Part shown: piece after piece, positions 26,054-37,521 of the stretch
How positions within the stretch are numbered: the stretch's first letter is position 1
How the letters are laid out: each line of letters starts with the position of its first letter
Assembly: GCA_001804815.1 (NCBI GenBank)
Contig: MHBI01000009.1
Span: 1 to 64,000 of the forward strand
Length of the DNA: 64,000 bases
Direction: 5' to 3'
DNA from: Lentisphaerae bacterium GWF2_50_93
GTDB lineage: Bacteria; Verrucomicrobiota; Lentisphaeria; Victivallales; GWF2-50-93
The notes under the pieces: model-generated
What the model was told of the DNA's origin: nothing
Seen by the model: only the letters and a program-made list of their open reading frames with translations
The model's database searches: none
Made by a program: the position numbers and the translations under genes

Positions 26054-29000
26054 TCAATCTTTGATTGAAAGCATCTCCCTGGCGGCATTGATCGCTGCCG
26101 TTTCCTCGAGCGTAGGCTTATCCTGCTGGGGCTTTGAAAGATCAGCTTCAGGAGGCAGTTCTTCCCCGATCTTCTTGATGAGGATCTTCTGAACTTCCTC
26201 GGTTCCAGTTCCTGCAGGTATGAGATGCCCTGTTATCACGTTCTCCTTGAATCCCCTGAGATAATCTATCTTGCCGAGGGTCGCGGCATCCGTCAGGATC
26301 CTGGTCGTATCCTGGAACGATGCTGCGGAAATGAAGCTGTCCGTTTCAAGGGACGCCTTTGTGATTCCGAGGAGGACGGGTTCGGCTTCCGCAGGTTTTC
26401 CACCCTTGGAGGCGACAGATGAGTTCTCATCGAGGAATACATGCTTGTCGATCTGTTCGCCGATGAGGAACTGGGTGTTGCCGGGATCCGTTATGCGGAC
26501 TTTCTGCAGCATCTGGCGTACTACGATCTCAATATGCTTGTCATTGATTTCAACTCCCTGGGCCCTGTATACGAGCTGGACTTCATTGACAAGATACTCC
26601 TGAAGCTCCTGCGGTCCGCAGATTTCGAGGAGTTCCTGGGGAACTATCGAACCTTCAGTGAGTTTCTGCCCCTTATGTACGACATCGCCTTTTCCGACCG
26701 ACAAATGCTTGTTTGCCGGAATAAGATGTTCCTCTGTCTGGTTATTCTCAACGTCGCGGATTATCAGCTGGCGGCGGCCACGGACCATTTTTCCGAGTTC
26801 GACCTTGCCGTCGATCCTTGCTATTTCAGCGATGTCCTTTGGCGTTCTCGCCTCGAACAGCTCGGCGACACGCGGCAGACCACCGGTGATGTCCTTGTTC
26901 TTCGCGGTCTGGCGAGGCATTCTTGCGAGAACCGTACCTGCCTTGATCTTCGTACCCTCATTTATCATGAGGTAGGCGCTTGCAGGGAGAGTGTAATGGG
27001 ATATGATCTCGCCCTTGTCGTCCTTGATGACGATCTGCGGATGGAGATCCTCTCGATGTTCCATGACGGTCACTTCCTCGACCCCGTTCGCCTTTGTTTC
27101 ACGGTTGAGGGTCACACCTTCAATGAGATCTCGGAATTCAATCGTTCCACTCTCTTCCGAGATGATTGGAATATTGTACGGATCCCAGCTGGCTATCTTG
27201 TCATTGGCCTTGGCTTTTTCACCTTCGTTCTTTGCGAGGATCGCTCCAATCGCAAGCTCGTAACGGTCTATTTCAACGCCGTGGTCATCCTCGATGATGA
27301 CGAAACCGTTCTTGTTCACGACAACGGATTCATTCTTGTCGTTCGTGACTATTCTGGCGTTGGTGTATTTGACAGTACCGGTGGTCCTTGTCCTGATGAC
27401 AGGCTGCTTGTATGATGATGATGCAGTACCACCGATATGGAATGTTCTCATTGTCAGCTGAGTGCCAGGTTCACCGATGGACTGGGCCGCGATGATTCCG
27501 AGGGCGTCGCCGATGTCGGCAAGCCTGTTGTTCGCGAGATTGCGTCCATAGCACATCATGCATACTCCGAATTTTGTCTCGCATGTGAGAACCGAGCGGA
27601 TGTATATGCGGTTGATTCCGCTGTCCACAATGCGAGTTGCGACCTGTTCGGTCACCTCGTCGTTTGCGGCAACCAGCAGGGAACCGTCTCCCTTGACCGG
27701 GTCGCGGATGTCCTGTGCGCTGAATCTTCCTATGATCCTGTCCTTGAGAGGAATGATCTCCTCATCGCCTTCAACGACATTTCCGACCCAGATGCCCTTG
27801 ACGGTTCCACAGTCGTGCTCGTGGCATATCACGTCCTGTGAGACGTCGACCAGCTTACGGGTCATGTAGCCCGAGTCAGCTGTCTTGAGGGCGGTATCAG
27901 CGAGACCCTTTCTGGCTCCATGTGTACTGATGAAGTACTCGAGGACCGAAAGACCTTCACGGAAATTCGATATGATGGGACGTTCGATGATGTCGCCCGA
28001 AGGTTTCGCCATCAGTCCACGCATTCCTGCGAGCTGCCGGATCTGGTCCTTGCTGCCTCGTGCGCCGGAGTCAAGCATCGCAAAGACGGGATTGATTTCG
28101 CCGCCCTTGGTCTTGTCGCCTGAAAGATCTAGCGAGGCGAAGAGCTCGTTTGCGACCCTGTTGCTGGCCTGTGTCCAGATGTCGATGATCTTGTTGTGGC
28201 GTTCACCGGCGGTGATGACACCGCGGTGGAACTGGGCCTCGACCTTGTCGATTTCCTTCCTGGCGTTTTCAATATGCTCCCCTTTCTTCTCGGGGATGAT
28301 CATGTCTGTGATCGAGATTGAGAAAGCGGCCTGTGTCGCATACTCATATCCCAGCTTCTTAAGGGCGTCGAGCACTTCCACGGTCTTCTCGTGCCCTACG
28401 TTCGCATAGGTCTGGGTGATGAGTTTTCCAAGACGTTTCTTGTCGGCGACGTCGTTGTAGAAACCGAGGCTGTTGTCCCAGATTTCATTGAAAATGCAGC
28501 GTCCTGCCGTCGTAAGAATGAAACGGTTTTCCGAATTCCCGTGGATCGTCTTCCTGCCAATGTCCGGATTCTTGATCTTGATGGCGTCATGTATGTTGAG
28601 GAACCCGGCATCGAGTGCGGACATGACTTCAAAGTAATCCTTGAAGACCTTGGCCTTTTCGATGTTCTTGGGTTTGACTGTCAGATAGTATGATCCGAGA
28701 GTTATATCCTGCGTCGGGGTCGTTATCGGCTTTCCGTTTGCAAGCGAGAATATGTTGTTCGTGGCGAACATGAGGAGTCTCGCCTCGAGCTGCGCCGGGC
28801 TTGAAAGCGGAATGTGCACGGCCATCTGGTCACCGTCGAAGTCAGCGTTGAACGCCGTACAGACGAGCGGATGTATGCGGATGGCGGAACCTTCGATGAG
28901 GATGGGGTCGAACGCCTGTATGCTGAGACGATGCAGTGTTGGTGCACGGTTGAGCATGATAGGATGACCCTTCGTGACTTCCTCGAGTATGTCCCATACT

Positions 29001-30232
29001 ACGGGTTCGCCGCGTTCTATCATCTTCTTCGCGCTGCGGACGGTATGGACATATCCCCTCTGCTTCAGATAGCGGATGATGAACGGCTCAAACAGCACAA
29101 GGGCCATTTTCTTTGGAAGTCCGCACTGGCCGAGCTTGAGTTCCGGACCGACGACGATGACTGAACGGCCTGAATAGTCGACACGTTTTCCAAGGAGGTT
29201 CTGGCGGAAGCGTCCCTGCTTTCCCTTCAGCATGTCGCTGAGGGATTTCAGAGGGCGGTTCCCGGCGCCTGTGACGGCGCGGCCATGGCGGCCGTTGTCG
29301 AGAAGTGCGTCGACGGCTTCCTGGAGCATGCGTTTTTCATTCCTGATGATGACTTCAGGAGTCCTGAGCTTGAGCAGGTTCTTCAGACGGTTGTTTCTGT
29401 TTATGATCCTCCTGTAGAGGTCATTGAGATCCGATGTCGCGAACCTTCCGCCTTCGAGAGGCACCAGGGGCCTGAGATCCGGAGGGATCACAGGAAGAAC
29501 TTCGAGTATCATCCATTCAGGACGTGAATTGCTCTTGAGGAATCCTTCAACAAGCCTGGTTCTCTTCGCAAGCTTGACGCGGATGACTTTGCTTCTCGTA
29601 GAAGCCATCTGCTCTTCAAGTTCCTTCTTGAGGACTTCAAGGTTGATCTTTTCAAGGAGAACCCTTACGGCCGGGGCACCCATGTCGGACTTGAAGTTTT
29701 CACCATAGTCCTCGCGGGCTTCGCGGTATTCGAGTTCGGAAAGGGGCTGTCCGAGCTTCAGGGGAGTATCTCCGGGATCAGTTACAACCCAGTCCTCGTA
29801 ATAGATGACCCTCTCAAGCGCCCTGGCAGTCATGTCGAGCATGAGCCCTATGCGGCTTGGCATGCACTTGAAGAACCAGATGTGTGAAACAGGAACTGCA
29901 AGGTCGATATGCCCCATGCGTTCGCGCCTGACCCTTGACTGTGTGACTTCAACGCCGCACCTGTCGCAGACAACGCCCTTGTGCTTCACCCGCTTATATT
30001 TTCCGCAATTACATTCCCAGTCGCGGGTAGGACCAAAGATCCTCTCGCAGAAGAGACCGCCTTTTTCAGGCTTGAAACTGCGGTAGTTTATAGTTTCAGG
30101 ATTTTTAATCTCGCCATGGCTCCACGAGCGTATGACTTCAGGGGAGGCCACGTTGATCGTGACTCCGCCGAAGGAAGAACTTTCCTCACGCTGTCCGAGA
30201 AGCTCTTTATATGCATAACTGCTGTCTATCAC
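26054..30232 (-). CDS. rpoC: RNA polymerase subunit beta'
   Basis: 1392-aa catalytic subunit. The N-terminal zinc motif [20 protein letters not shown] (about residues 73-92), the catalytic Mg site [12 protein letters not shown] (about 465) and the second zinc motif ending [11 protein letters not shown] (about 900) are all present. No inteins or large insertions were seen. Translation starts at GTG with AGGAGG at good spacing. The gap to rpoB is 17 nt. Confidence 0.98.
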   Translation of the reverse strand: MIDSSYAYKELLGQREESSSFGGVTINVASPEVIRSWSHGEIKNPETINYRSFKPEKGGLFCERIFGPTRDWECNCGKYKRVKHKGVVCDRCGVEVTQSRVRRERMGHIDLAVPVSHIWFFKCMPSRIGLMLDMTARALERVIYYEDWVVTDPGDTPLKLGQPLSELEYREAREDYGENFKSDMGAPAVRVLLEKINLEVLKKELEEQMASTRSKVIRVKLAKRTRLVEGFLKSNSRPEWMILEVLPVIPPDLRPLVPLEGGRFATSDLNDLYRRIINRNNRLKNLLKLRTPEVIIRNEKRMLQEAVDALLDNGRHGRAVTGAGNRPLKSLSDMLKGKQGRFRQNLLGKRVDYSGRSVIVVGPELKLGQCGLPKKMALVLFEPFIIRYLKQRGYVHTVRSAKKMIERGEPVVWDILEEVTKGHPIMLNRAPTLHRLSIQAFDPILIEGSAIRIHPLVCTAFNADFDGDQMAVHIPLSSPAQLEARLLMFATNNIFSLANGKPITTPTQDITLGSYYLTVKPKNIEKAKVFKDYFEVMSALDAGFLNIHDAIKIKNPDIGRKTIHGNSENRFILTTAGRCIFNEIWDNSLGFYNDVADKKRLGKLITQTYANVGHEKTVEVLDALKKLGYEYATQAAFSISITDMIIPEKKGEHIENARKEIDKVEAQFHRGVITAGERHNKIIDIWTQASNRVANELFASLDLSGDKTKGGEINPVFAMLDSGARGSKDQIRQLAGMRGLMAKPSGDIIERPIISNFREGLSVLEYFISTHGARKGLADTALKTADSGYMTRKLVDVSQDVICHEHDCGTVKGIWVGNVVEGDEEIIPLKDRIIGRFSAQDIRDPVKGDGSLLVAANDEVTEQVATRIVDSGINRIYIRSVLTCETKFGVCMMCYGRNLANNRLADIGDALGIIAAQSIGEPGTQLTMRTFHIGGTASSSYKQPVIRTRTTGTVKYTNARIVTNDKNESVVVNKNGFVIIEDDHGVEIDRYELAIGAILAKNEGEKAKANDKIASWDPYNIPIISEESGTIEFRDLIEGVTLNRETKANGVEEVTVMEHREDLHPQIVIKDDKGEIISHYTLPASAYLMINEGTKIKAGTVLARMPRQTAKNKDITGGLPRVAELFEARTPKDIAEIARIDGKVELGKMVRGRRQLIIRDVENNQTEEHLIPANKHLSVGKGDVVHKGQKLTEGSIVPQELLEICGPQELQEYLVNEVQLVYRAQGVEINDKHIEIVVRQMLQKVRITDPGNTQFLIGEQIDKHVFLDENSSVASKGGKPAEAEPVLLGITKASLETDSFISAASFQDTTRILTDAATLGKIDYLRGFKENVITGHLIPAGTGTEEVQKILIKKIGEELPPEADLSKPQQDKPTLEETAAINAAREMLSIKD

Positions 30233-30249
30233 TTTAAGTCCTCCTGAGG

Positions 30250-33200
30250 TTATTCAGTCAAGCTTTGTTTGTTTGTGATGCGGATGTCAATGCCGAGACT
30301 CTGCAATTCCTTCAGCAGAACGTTGAAGGATTCAGGCCTGTGGGGCTCGAGGACGTTGTGTCCTTTGACTATGGATTCATAGATCCTCGCGCGTCCGACA
30401 ACGTCATCGCTCTTGACTGTGAGCATTTCCTGGAGGGTATAGGCCGCTCCGTATGCTTCGAGAGCCCAGACTTCCATTTCTCCGAATCGCTGGCCGCCGT
30501 GCTGGGCCTTGCCGCCGAGAGGCTGCTGGGTGACAAGGGAATATGGACCGACCGCCCGTGCATGTATCTTGTTCGACACGAGATGGTCAAGTTTCATCAT
30601 ATAGATCTGCCCGACGAGCACGCGCTGAGCGAATTTCTCGCCGGATCTTCCGTCATAAAGGTCGGTCTTGCCGTCGAACACGTACTTTGAACCTTCATGC
30701 TTGAAGCCAAGAGTGTATGATTCGCCCTTTTCCTTGGGAAGCTTTTCATTGGCCTTCTTCATGAGCTCGACGATCTTCTCCTCGCTCACACCGTCGAAGA
30801 CGGGGCTTGCGACCTGGAGACCGAGTATCTTTGCCGCCCATCCGAGATGTGTCTCGAGAACCTGTCCTACGTTCATACGGCTAGGTACGCCGAGGGGATT
30901 CAGGACGATGTCAACAGGTGTTCCGTCAGCAAGGAACGGCATGTCTTCCTCCGGCACTATCTTTGCGACAATACCTTTGTTTCCGTGGCGTCCGGCCATC
31001 TTGTCGCCGACTTCAAGCTTGCGCTTGCTTGCCACGTAGACTTTCACCTTCTTGACGATTCCCGGATCAACGCCTTCACCCTTTTCAAGTGATTTCAGGA
31101 TTTCATCCCTGCTGGCTTCGATCTCCTTGAATCTCGGAACGAAAGTATCGATTATTCCGTCGATGGTCTTCCTCAACGGGCAGGAATCCATCTTGTAATG
31201 CTGGTGCTTGTTCGCAAGCTTGAGCACCGAACTCCTGGTGACTTTCCTGTTTGCGGAAATGAGTATCGCGTTATGTTTAGACGACGATGAATCGTATATG
31301 GGGCAGGGGAGCTTCTGTCCAAGCATGATCTCTGCGAGCCTGTCGGCGAGCTCCTCTACGATTTCGTTGTATTCGTTCTTGAAATTGTCCTTCGCCAATT
31401 TCGTCTGGCGGCGGATTTCGGATTTTGTGAGGGACTGCCTGTTAGGATCCTTGCTTCTCTCGATCCTGACATCCATTACAATTCCGCCTTTTCCGCTGCT
31501 GACTATGAGGCTTGAATCCTTGACATCCGCGGCCTTCTCGCCGAAGATCGCCCTGAGGAGCCTTTCTTCAGGAGCGAGTTCAGTCTCGGACTTGGGTGTG
31601 ATCTTTCCGACAAGTATGTCGCCGGACTTCACTTCTGCGCCGAGTCTGACAATGCCGTCCGGACCGAGGTTCCTGAGAGCCTCCTCGCTCACGTTGGGAA
31701 TATCACGTGTGATTTCCTCCGGACCCAGCTTGGTGTCACGGGCGGTGAGTTCGAACTCATCGATATGTATGCTTGTGAATACGTCCTCTTTGACGATCCT
31801 CTCGTTGATCACGATGGCATCTTCGAAGTTGTACCCGCACCAGGGCATGAATGCCACGAAGACGTTTTTTCCGAGGGCGAGTTCACCGTTTGCGGTTGCT
31901 GCACCATCGGCGATCACGTCGCCCTTCTTGATCTTCTGTCCGGGCTTGACGCTCGGGCGCTGGTTGATGCATGTCCCTGCATTGCTGCGGAGATATTTCT
32001 TGAGGATGTAGAACTGCGCCTTCTCGTCCTTTTCCGATTTCGGCATTTTGCCGTCGGGAGAAACGATTACGAGGTTTCCGGTCACGCTTGCGACAATTCC
32101 TTCCTTCTCGGCAGACATCACCGCCCTTGAATCGGCGGCGACCCTGTGTTCGAGCCCTGTGCCTACAAGAGGTGCTTCAGTCGTCATGAGTGGAACGGCC
32201 TGGCGCTGCATGTTCGAACCCATCAGTGCGCGGTTCGCATCATCGTGCTCAAGGAACGGAATAAGTCCCGCCGCCGCGCTGACAAGCTGCTTGGGCGATA
32301 CGTCCATGTACTGGATTGTGTCTCGGGCCCTTTCAGCTGAATCCCCCTGGTACCTGCACATGACCATTTCGTTCAGGAGCTTCCCTTTTTCATCGATCGT
32401 GGCATTTGCCTGCGCGATGACGAATCTCTCCTCCTGGTCAGCGGTGAGATAGTCGATTTCCTTTGTGGCGACTCCGTGCTTTACAATTCTGTACGGGGTC
32501 TCCAGGAAGCCATAGCGGTTGATTCTTGCGTAAAGAGACATGGATGAGATAAGACCGATGTTCGGACCTTCAGGGGTCTCGATCGGGCATACGCGTCCAT
32601 AATGGCTTGAATGAACGTCGCGGACTTCGAATCCTGCGCGTTCGCGGCTGAGTCCGCCTGGTCCAAGTGCGCTTAGGCGCCTCTTGTTGGTTAGCTCCGA
32701 CAACGGATTGGTCTGATCCATGAACTGTGAAAGCTGGTTTCTTGCGAAGAAGTCTCTTACGACTCCTGCGAAAGCCTTAGGATTTACAAGCTGTCCGGGC
32801 GTTATGCTCATCCCGTCTGTTCCAAGGAGTGTCATGCGTTCGCGTATCAGGCGTTCAGTCCTTACAAGGCCTACACGGCACTGGTTCTGGAGGAGTTCTC
32901 CCACAGTTCTCACGCGCCTGCTGCCGAGATGGTCGATATCATCGGCCTGGCCGCCTGTGTTGCGGAGCTTGATAAGGTATTTTGTCGCTTCCATCAGATC
33001 GTTCTTGTCAAGGATCCTGACGGTGATAGGTGTCTGGGTTCCGAGCTTCTGGTTGATCTTGAATCTTCCGACTTCGCCCAGGTCATAGCGGCGTACATCG
33101 AAGAAAAGACGCTTGAGAAGCTGCTTTGCATTGCTGATGCTCGGTGGATCCCCGGGCCTCATCCTCTTGTATACTTCCTTCAACGCCTCTTCGGTATTCC

Positions 33201-34077
33201 TGGAGGGATCGCGCTTGAGGCAGAGGATTATGTGGTTGACTCCATCGGGAATCTCAGCGAGATCGACCTTCTTGACGTCCGCGTCTGAAATGGTCTTCAG
33301 AAGTGCTTCCGTAAGAGGTTCGAGTTCATTGACTATGACCGCTCCGGAGGAATCCGTGACGTCCTTGACAGTATAATAGCATGCAAGCTCCTTGGCATCC
33401 TTCTTCAGGAGGGAGGCGGTTGAGAAGCTGTCGACTTTATATATTGCGGCAAGAATGTCCGCATTGGTTTCATATCCGATTGCGCGGAGGAGGGTGGTGA
33501 TGAGGAATTTTCTCCTTCTGCGTCTTCTGTCGAGATAAATATATATGAGATCGTTTATGTCGTACTGGACTTCCATCCATGAGCCACGGTCCGGAATTAT
33601 CCTGTATGAATAGAGAGTGCGGCCATTTGAGTGACGGCTCTTCTCAAAACATATTCCAGGCGATCTGTGGAGCTGGCTTATGATGACGCGTTCAGCGCCG
33701 TTGATGACAAATGTTCCGCGGTCGGTCATCATCGGGATATCGCCGAAATAGACGAGCTCCTCGATTTTCTTGCCCTTGTCGTCGATCTTGAACGCCACAT
33801 GCAGGGGCGCACTGTATGTGTCGCCGTCCTTAATGCAGTCAAGAACGCTTCGCTTCGCGTCGCCGATTGTATAGTTAGTGAAATCAAGTGTAAGCTGCTT
33901 GTCGAAGCTTTCCAGAGGGAAAACTTCCTTGAATACTTCCTGCAGACCCTGATTTTTTCTTTTTTCCGGAGGAGCTTCTTTCTGCAAGAATGCTGCATAA
34001 GATTCAAGCTGGACCGCGATAAGGTCCGGAATATTAAGCACGTCCTGCAGTTTACCAAAATTTGAGCGTTCAGCCAT
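30250..34077 (-). CDS. rpoB: RNA polymerase subunit beta
   Basis: 1275-aa subunit forming the other half of the active cleft. The rifampicin region [20 protein letters not shown] is intact with the usual Asp, His-equivalent and Ser positions apart from the family's normal variation; [29 protein letters not shown] and the C-terminal [19 protein letters not shown] follow. Preceded by an attenuator-like hairpin downstream of rplL. Confidence 0.98.
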   Translation of the reverse strand: MAERSNFGKLQDVLNIPDLIAVQLESYAAFLQKEAPPEKRKNQGLQEVFKEVFPLESFDKQLTLDFTNYTIGDAKRSVLDCIKDGDTYSAPLHVAFKIDDKGKKIEELVYFGDIPMMTDRGTFVINGAERVIISQLHRSPGICFEKSRHSNGRTLYSYRIIPDRGSWMEVQYDINDLIYIYLDRRRRRRKFLITTLLRAIGYETNADILAAIYKVDSFSTASLLKKDAKELACYYTVKDVTDSSGAVIVNELEPLTEALLKTISDADVKKVDLAEIPDGVNHIILCLKRDPSRNTEEALKEVYKRMRPGDPPSISNAKQLLKRLFFDVRRYDLGEVGRFKINQKLGTQTPITVRILDKNDLMEATKYLIKLRNTGGQADDIDHLGSRRVRTVGELLQNQCRVGLVRTERLIRERMTLLGTDGMSITPGQLVNPKAFAGVVRDFFARNQLSQFMDQTNPLSELTNKRRLSALGPGGLSRERAGFEVRDVHSSHYGRVCPIETPEGPNIGLISSMSLYARINRYGFLETPYRIVKHGVATKEIDYLTADQEERFVIAQANATIDEKGKLLNEMVMCRYQGDSAERARDTIQYMDVSPKQLVSAAAGLIPFLEHDDANRALMGSNMQRQAVPLMTTEAPLVGTGLEHRVAADSRAVMSAEKEGIVASVTGNLVIVSPDGKMPKSEKDEKAQFYILKKYLRSNAGTCINQRPSVKPGQKIKKGDVIADGAATANGELALGKNVFVAFMPWCGYNFEDAIVINERIVKEDVFTSIHIDEFELTARDTKLGPEEITRDIPNVSEEALRNLGPDGIVRLGAEVKSGDILVGKITPKSETELAPEERLLRAIFGEKAADVKDSSLIVSSGKGGIVMDVRIERSKDPNRQSLTKSEIRRQTKLAKDNFKNEYNEIVEELADRLAEIMLGQKLPCPIYDSSSSKHNAILISANRKVTRSSVLKLANKHQHYKMDSCPLRKTIDGIIDTFVPRFKEIEASRDEILKSLEKGEGVDPGIVKKVKVYVASKRKLEVGDKMAGRHGNKGIVAKIVPEEDMPFLADGTPVDIVLNPLGVPSRMNVGQVLETHLGWAAKILGLQVASPVFDGVSEEKIVELMKKANEKLPKEKGESYTLGFKHEGSKYVFDGKTDLYDGRSGEKFAQRVLVGQIYMMKLDHLVSNKIHARAVGPYSLVTQQPLGGKAQHGGQRFGEMEVWALEAYGAAYTLQEMLTVKSDDVVGRARIYESIVKGHNVLEPHRPESFNVLLKELQSLGIDIRITNKQSLTE

Positions 34078-34144
34078 AGTCCACCCTGCACAGATTGTTA
34101 TAAATGGTTAATGAAAAAACGGAGATTGATCTCCGACACCAGAA

Positions 34145-34185
34145 AACATAAAAATAATGAAGTGACAGGGATTTCTCCCTGTCAC
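34145..34185 (-). terminator. Attenuator-like hairpin between rplL and rpoB
   Basis: GTGACAGGGA (34162-34171) pairs perfectly with TCCCTGTCAC (34176-34185) around TTTC. On the minus strand it is followed by a T-rich tail (TTCATTATTTTTATGTTTTC). The position matches the partial terminator that lowers rpoBC relative to ribosomal protein genes in E. coli; the imperfect T-run would allow read-through. Confidence 0.72.
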
Positions 34186-34206
34186 ATTCATCAGTTTTGT
34201 GCAAAT

Positions 34207-34608
34207 TTACTTGAGTTCAACTTTTGCGCCTGCACCTTCAAGCTGTGCCTTCATCTTGGCGGCTTCATCCTTGGTAACGCCTTCCTTGACGGGCTTCGGT
34301 GCGCCTTCAACAAGATCCTTGGCTTCCTTCAGGCCGAGACCTGTGATGGCCCTGACTTCCTTGATGACCTTGATCTTGTCGGCGCCGAAATTGGCGAGAA
34401 CGACTGTGAACTCTGTTTTCTCCTCAGCCGCCGGAGCTGCTGCCGCTGCAGGAGCCGCCGCCGCTGCAACCGGAGCCGCGGCTGAGACGCCGAGACGGTT
34501 TTCAAGGGCTTTTACAAGCTTTGAGAGTTCAAGCACTGAAAGATTTTCTACGTAGGAGATGAACTGATCCATTTCCTTCGATACTTCAACTTTTACTTCA
34601 TCTGACAT
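34207..34608 (-). CDS. rplL: 50S ribosomal protein L7/L12
   Basis: 133-aa stalk protein that recruits translation GTPases. An N-terminal dimerisation domain, then an Ala-rich hinge (about residues 45-65), then the C-terminal domain with [18 protein letters not shown] and [13 protein letters not shown] chose the ATG at 34608 because GGAGG lies 8 nt upstream; the earlier in-frame ATG at 34623 overlaps that site. Confidence 0.96.
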   Translation of the reverse strand: MSDEVKVEVSKEMDQFISYVENLSVLELSKLVKALENRLGVSAAAPVAAAAAPAAAAAPAAEEKTEFTVVLANFGADKIKVIKEVRAITGLGLKEAKDLVEGAPKPVKEGVTKDEAAKMKAQLEGAGAKVELK

Positions 34609-34632
34609 TTTCTGGACCTCCATATTTGATTT

Positions 34633-35157
34633 TTAATTGCTTTTTTCTTTTTTATCTTTAAACGCATTCAAAACATTCACTATCTCTGAAGCCTTGACGT
34701 TGAGAAGGGTGACAAGGTTCCTTGAAGGAGCGAGAAGCACGCCGAGCAGCTGGGCCCTGAGGACTTCACGCGACGGCAGGCTGGCAATGGCTGAAACATC
34801 GCCCTTGCTGACCATTGCGCCTTCAAGATACCCGGACTTGGTCGACACCTGGTCATGCGCCTTGGCAAAGAGCATCAGCGCCTTGGCTACCGGACCAGCA
34901 TCGCCTTTTCCAGAAACAACGGCAGTATCTCCGACAAGCTTGAGTTCGGAAAGGCCCTTTATGCCTTTCTTCTCCGCAGCTTTCTTGATCATGCGGTTTT
35001 TCAGGACATGGCATTCCGCCTTGAGTTTTCCAAGGGAGTCGCGGAGTTCGGAGAAATGCGAAACCGTCAGCCCCTTGTATGTTATGAAGAATACATAGTC
35101 TGCTTTTTCCAGTGTATTCCCGATTTCATTCAACAACTGTATTTTTTCAATTCTCAT
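34633..35157 (-). CDS. rplJ: 50S ribosomal protein L10
   Basis: 174-aa stalk base that binds 23S rRNA and L7/L12 dimers. Starts [20 protein letters not shown] with YKGLTVSHFSELR, KNRMIKKAA and a C-terminal helix for L12. The ATG at 35157 overlaps the rplA stop (ATGA). A longer in-frame reading upstream lies inside rplA and is discarded. Confidence 0.95.
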   Translation of the reverse strand: MRIEKIQLLNEIGNTLEKADYVFFITYKGLTVSHFSELRDSLGKLKAECHVLKNRMIKKAAEKKGIKGLSELKLVGDTAVVSGKGDAGPVAKALMLFAKAHDQVSTKSGYLEGAMVSKGDVSAIASLPSREVLRAQLLGVLLAPSRNLVTLLNVKASEIVNVLNAFKDKKEKSN

Positions 35158-35861
35158 GATACCACCGCCTTGGAAAATTCGTTGACATCGACCCTGATTC
35201 CAGGTCCCATCGTCGAGGAAAGAGTGCAGCTTTCGATGTAGACGCCCTTTGAGGCGGCCGGTTTTGCACGGACTATGGCGTGTATGATGGCCCTGCAGTT
35301 CTCCTCGATGTCTTCCTTCTTGAAGGACATCTTTCCTGCCGGTACATGCACGCATGCCCCCTTGTCAATCCTGAATTCAACTCTTCCAGCCTTGGATTCC
35401 TTGACTGCGACATCAACCTGTTCGGTCACTGTGCCAGTCTTGGGGTTGGGCATGAGCCCCTTCGGTCCGAGTACCTTGCCAAGGGTTCTTACCTGGTTCA
35501 TCGCGGAAGGCGTTGAGATGAGGATGTCGAAATCAAGCCATCCACCCTTGATCTTGGCGATCATGTCCTCGAAACCGACAAAATCAGCTCCGGCGGCTTT
35601 CGCCTTGGCGGCGGCTTCGCCATCGGCGACAACTGCTACGCGGACGCTTTTGCCTGTTCCCTTGGGGAGGCCGACCGTGCCTCTTACGTTCTGGTCCGAC
35701 TGCTTCGGATCTATGCCGAGTTTGAATGACAGGTCGACTGTCTCGTCAAATTTCGCCTTTGGAAGGGCGACAAGCAGATCGATGGCCTTCTTGATATTGA
35801 GCTTGGCGCTCCTGTCGACTTTTTCCGACTTGACCTTGTAGGCTTTGCTTCTTTTACGCAT
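35154..35861 (-). CDS. rplA: 50S ribosomal protein L1
   Basis: 235-aa L1-stalk protein. [52 protein letters not shown] and the ending [12 protein letters not shown] are diagnostic. Starts within the last codons of rplK (8-base overlap) with GAGG at good spacing, and overlaps rplJ by 4 bases, so rplK-rplA-rplJ look translationally coupled. In E. coli L1 represses this operon. Confidence 0.97.
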   Translation of the reverse strand: MRKRSKAYKVKSEKVDRSAKLNIKKAIDLLVALPKAKFDETVDLSFKLGIDPKQSDQNVRGTVGLPKGTGKSVRVAVVADGEAAAKAKAAGADFVGFEDMIAKIKGGWLDFDILISTPSAMNQVRTLGKVLGPKGLMPNPKTGTVTEQVDVAVKESKAGRVEFRIDKGACVHVPAGKMSFKKEDIEENCRAIIHAIVRAKPAASKGVYIESCTLSSTMGPGIRVDVNEFSKAVVS

Positions 35862-36282
35862 CTGTCACCTCTATTCCCATGCTGCGTGCCGTGCCTGCTA
35901 TGATCCTGAATGCGGCCGCATCTGATCTGGCGTTGAGATCCTTCATCTTCATCTTGGCTATTTCCTTGATCTGCGTGCTTGTGATTTTTCCAACGCATTC
36001 CCTTCCCGGGGTCTTCGAGCCCGAAGCAAGGTTCGCAAGCTTCTTGATGAGAATCGACGCAGGAGGCGTCTTTGTTATGAATGTGAACGACTTGTCCTGG
36101 TACACTGTGATGATCACAGGAAGGATCATTCCGGCCTGGGACTGGGTCGCGGCATTGTACTTCTTGCAGAATTCCATGATGTTTATTCCGGCCTGTCCAA
36201 GAGCTGGACCGACTGGAGGCGCCGGGTTAGCGGCACCAGCAGGAATCTGCAGTTTTATCTGCCCTACTACTTTTTTCGCCAT
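35854..36282 (-). CDS. rplK: 50S ribosomal protein L11
   Basis: 142-aa protein of the GTPase centre. [40 protein letters not shown] and [14 protein letters not shown] are characteristic. AGGAG precedes the ATG. Follows nusG after a 94-nt gap. Confidence 0.97.
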   Translation of the reverse strand: MAKKVVGQIKLQIPAGAANPAPPVGPALGQAGINIMEFCKKYNAATQSQAGMILPVIITVYQDKSFTFITKTPPASILIKKLANLASGSKTPGRECVGKITSTQIKEIAKMKMKDLNARSDAAAFRIIAGTARSMGIEVTDA

Positions 36283-36376
36283 TTTCTTTTTCTCCTATTC
36301 GTGAGGTGGTCCGAAAAGACAGGCTTCCTCTTCCACACACCACAAATTTAGTATTTACTATGAAATTTGAACGGGA

Positions 36377-36940
36377 TTACTCGCGTTCAACCTGCCAATA
36401 TTCCAATTCAACAGGCGTCGAACGTCCGAAAATCGAGACAAGAAGCTTGAGCTTCCCGCGTTCATGGTCGATTTCCTCGATGACACCTTCAAAGTTCTCA
36501 AACGCACCGTCCTTGATCTTGACGGCTTCGCCGACATCATAATTGATCTTGGGCGTGATCTTGTCCTCGGTCTCGGTCACCTGCCTCATAAGATCGTCCA
36601 CTTCAGGAGGAGTCAGCGGAATAGGCCTGTTGCCACTGCCTATGAATCCTATCACGCCCTGTATCTCGCGCACGAAATACCATGCATCCTCGTCGATTTT
36701 CTTCGTCTCGGCATTGTAGAGGTCCATTCTCACTAGGATGTACCCCGGGAAATACTTGCGTGACGTCGTCGTCTTCTTTCCCTGGCGGACTTCGGAAATT
36801 TTCTCCATCGGCACAAGAACCTCGTAGACCGCCTTGGCCTCGCCTTTGGCCATGTGCTTCTCTATCTTCTCCTTGACTTTGTTCTCATGACCAGAGAGCG
36901 TATGCACAACGAACCATTGTCCTGGTTTCTGTTCAGCCAT
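36377..36940 (-). CDS. nusG: Transcription antitermination/pausing factor NusG
   Basis: 187-aa factor linking RNA polymerase with Rho or ribosomal S10. N-terminal NGN domain (WFVVHTLSGHENKVKEKIE, FPGYILVRMDL) and C-terminal KOW domain (DVGEAVKIKDGAFENFEGVI, ending FGRSTPVELEYWQVERE). Lies in the standard secE-nusG-rplK order. Confidence 0.97.
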   Translation of the reverse strand: MAEQKPGQWFVVHTLSGHENKVKEKIEKHMAKGEAKAVYEVLVPMEKISEVRQGKKTTTSRKYFPGYILVRMDLYNAETKKIDEDAWYFVREIQGVIGFIGSGNRPIPLTPPEVDDLMRQVTETEDKITPKINYDVGEAVKIKDGAFENFEGVIEEIDHERGKLKLLVSIFGRSTPVELEYWQVERE

Positions 36941-36965
36941 ATTTAAAATTCCCTAAATATGTTGT

Positions 36966-37160
36966 TTACATTGTGAGGAAACTTATAACCTTCATGCTTA
37001 TGAAATCCACGACAGCCACGAAGCTGGCGAGCAAAAGCACTGTTACGATTACAAGGACTGTCGATTCGAAAAGCTGCGACCTATCGGGCCAGCTGCATTT
37101 TTTCAGCTCGTTTATGGTCTCGCCAATGAAAAGCCTAGCTTTTGTGATCCAGTTACCCAT
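36966..37160 (-). CDS. secE: Preprotein translocase subunit SecE
   Basis: 64-aa single-span form of the SecYEG clamp. An amphipathic N-terminal part, INELKKCSWPDRSQLFESTV, precedes one membrane segment (TVLVIVTVLLLASFVAVVDF). Follows tRNA-Trp as in many bacteria. Confidence 0.94.
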   Translation of the reverse strand: MGNWITKARLFIGETINELKKCSWPDRSQLFESTVLVIVTVLLLASFVAVVDFISMKVISFLTM

Positions 37161-37193
37161 GACAGTTTAATTCCCTCAAAAAAATTATTATTT

Positions 37194-37269
37194 TGGCAGG
37201 TGAGACAGGGATCGAACCTGCGACCTGCGGTTTTGGAGACCGCCGCTCTACCAATTGAGCTACTCACCT
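37194..37269 (-). tRNA. trnW: tRNA-Trp (CCA)
   Basis: Minus-strand cloverleaf: acceptor AGGTGAG/CTCACCT, D-arm GTAGCTCAATTGGTAGAGC, anticodon loop CTCCAAA giving anticodon CCA, T-arm GCAGGTTCGATCCCTGT and encoded CCA end. Located between rpmG and secE. Confidence 0.96.
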
Positions 37270-37281
37270 AAAAATTAATGT

Positions 37282-37434
37282 TTACTTAATTTCTCGGTGG
37301 AGCGTGTGCTTGCGCTCGAACTTGCAGAACTTCTTCTTTTCCAGCCTTCCGGGAGTGTTCCTCTTTTCCTTCATGGTAGAGTAGTTGCGGTTCTTGCACT
37401 CCGTGCATGCCAGTGTTATTATCTCACGCGCCAT
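37282..37434 (-). CDS. rpmG: 50S ribosomal protein L33
   Basis: 50-aa protein [20 protein letters not shown] onward, ending [12 protein letters not shown]. The first zinc half-site CTEC is kept, but the second is reduced to one Cys ([10 protein letters not shown], where zinc-binding forms have CPxCRKH), so it is intermediate between C+ and C- types. The ATG at 37434 gives the family length; the in-frame extension upstream is not conserved. Confidence 0.93.
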   Translation of the reverse strand: MAREIITLACTECKNRNYSTMKEKRNTPGRLEKKKFCKFERKHTLHREIK

Positions 37435-37521
37435 TGATTCACCTGCTTCTTTACATAAGCGACCCGAGCAGCCCATAAGACTGTTCGGGATCGCGTTATC
37501 AACTAATTATATATTGTTAAG

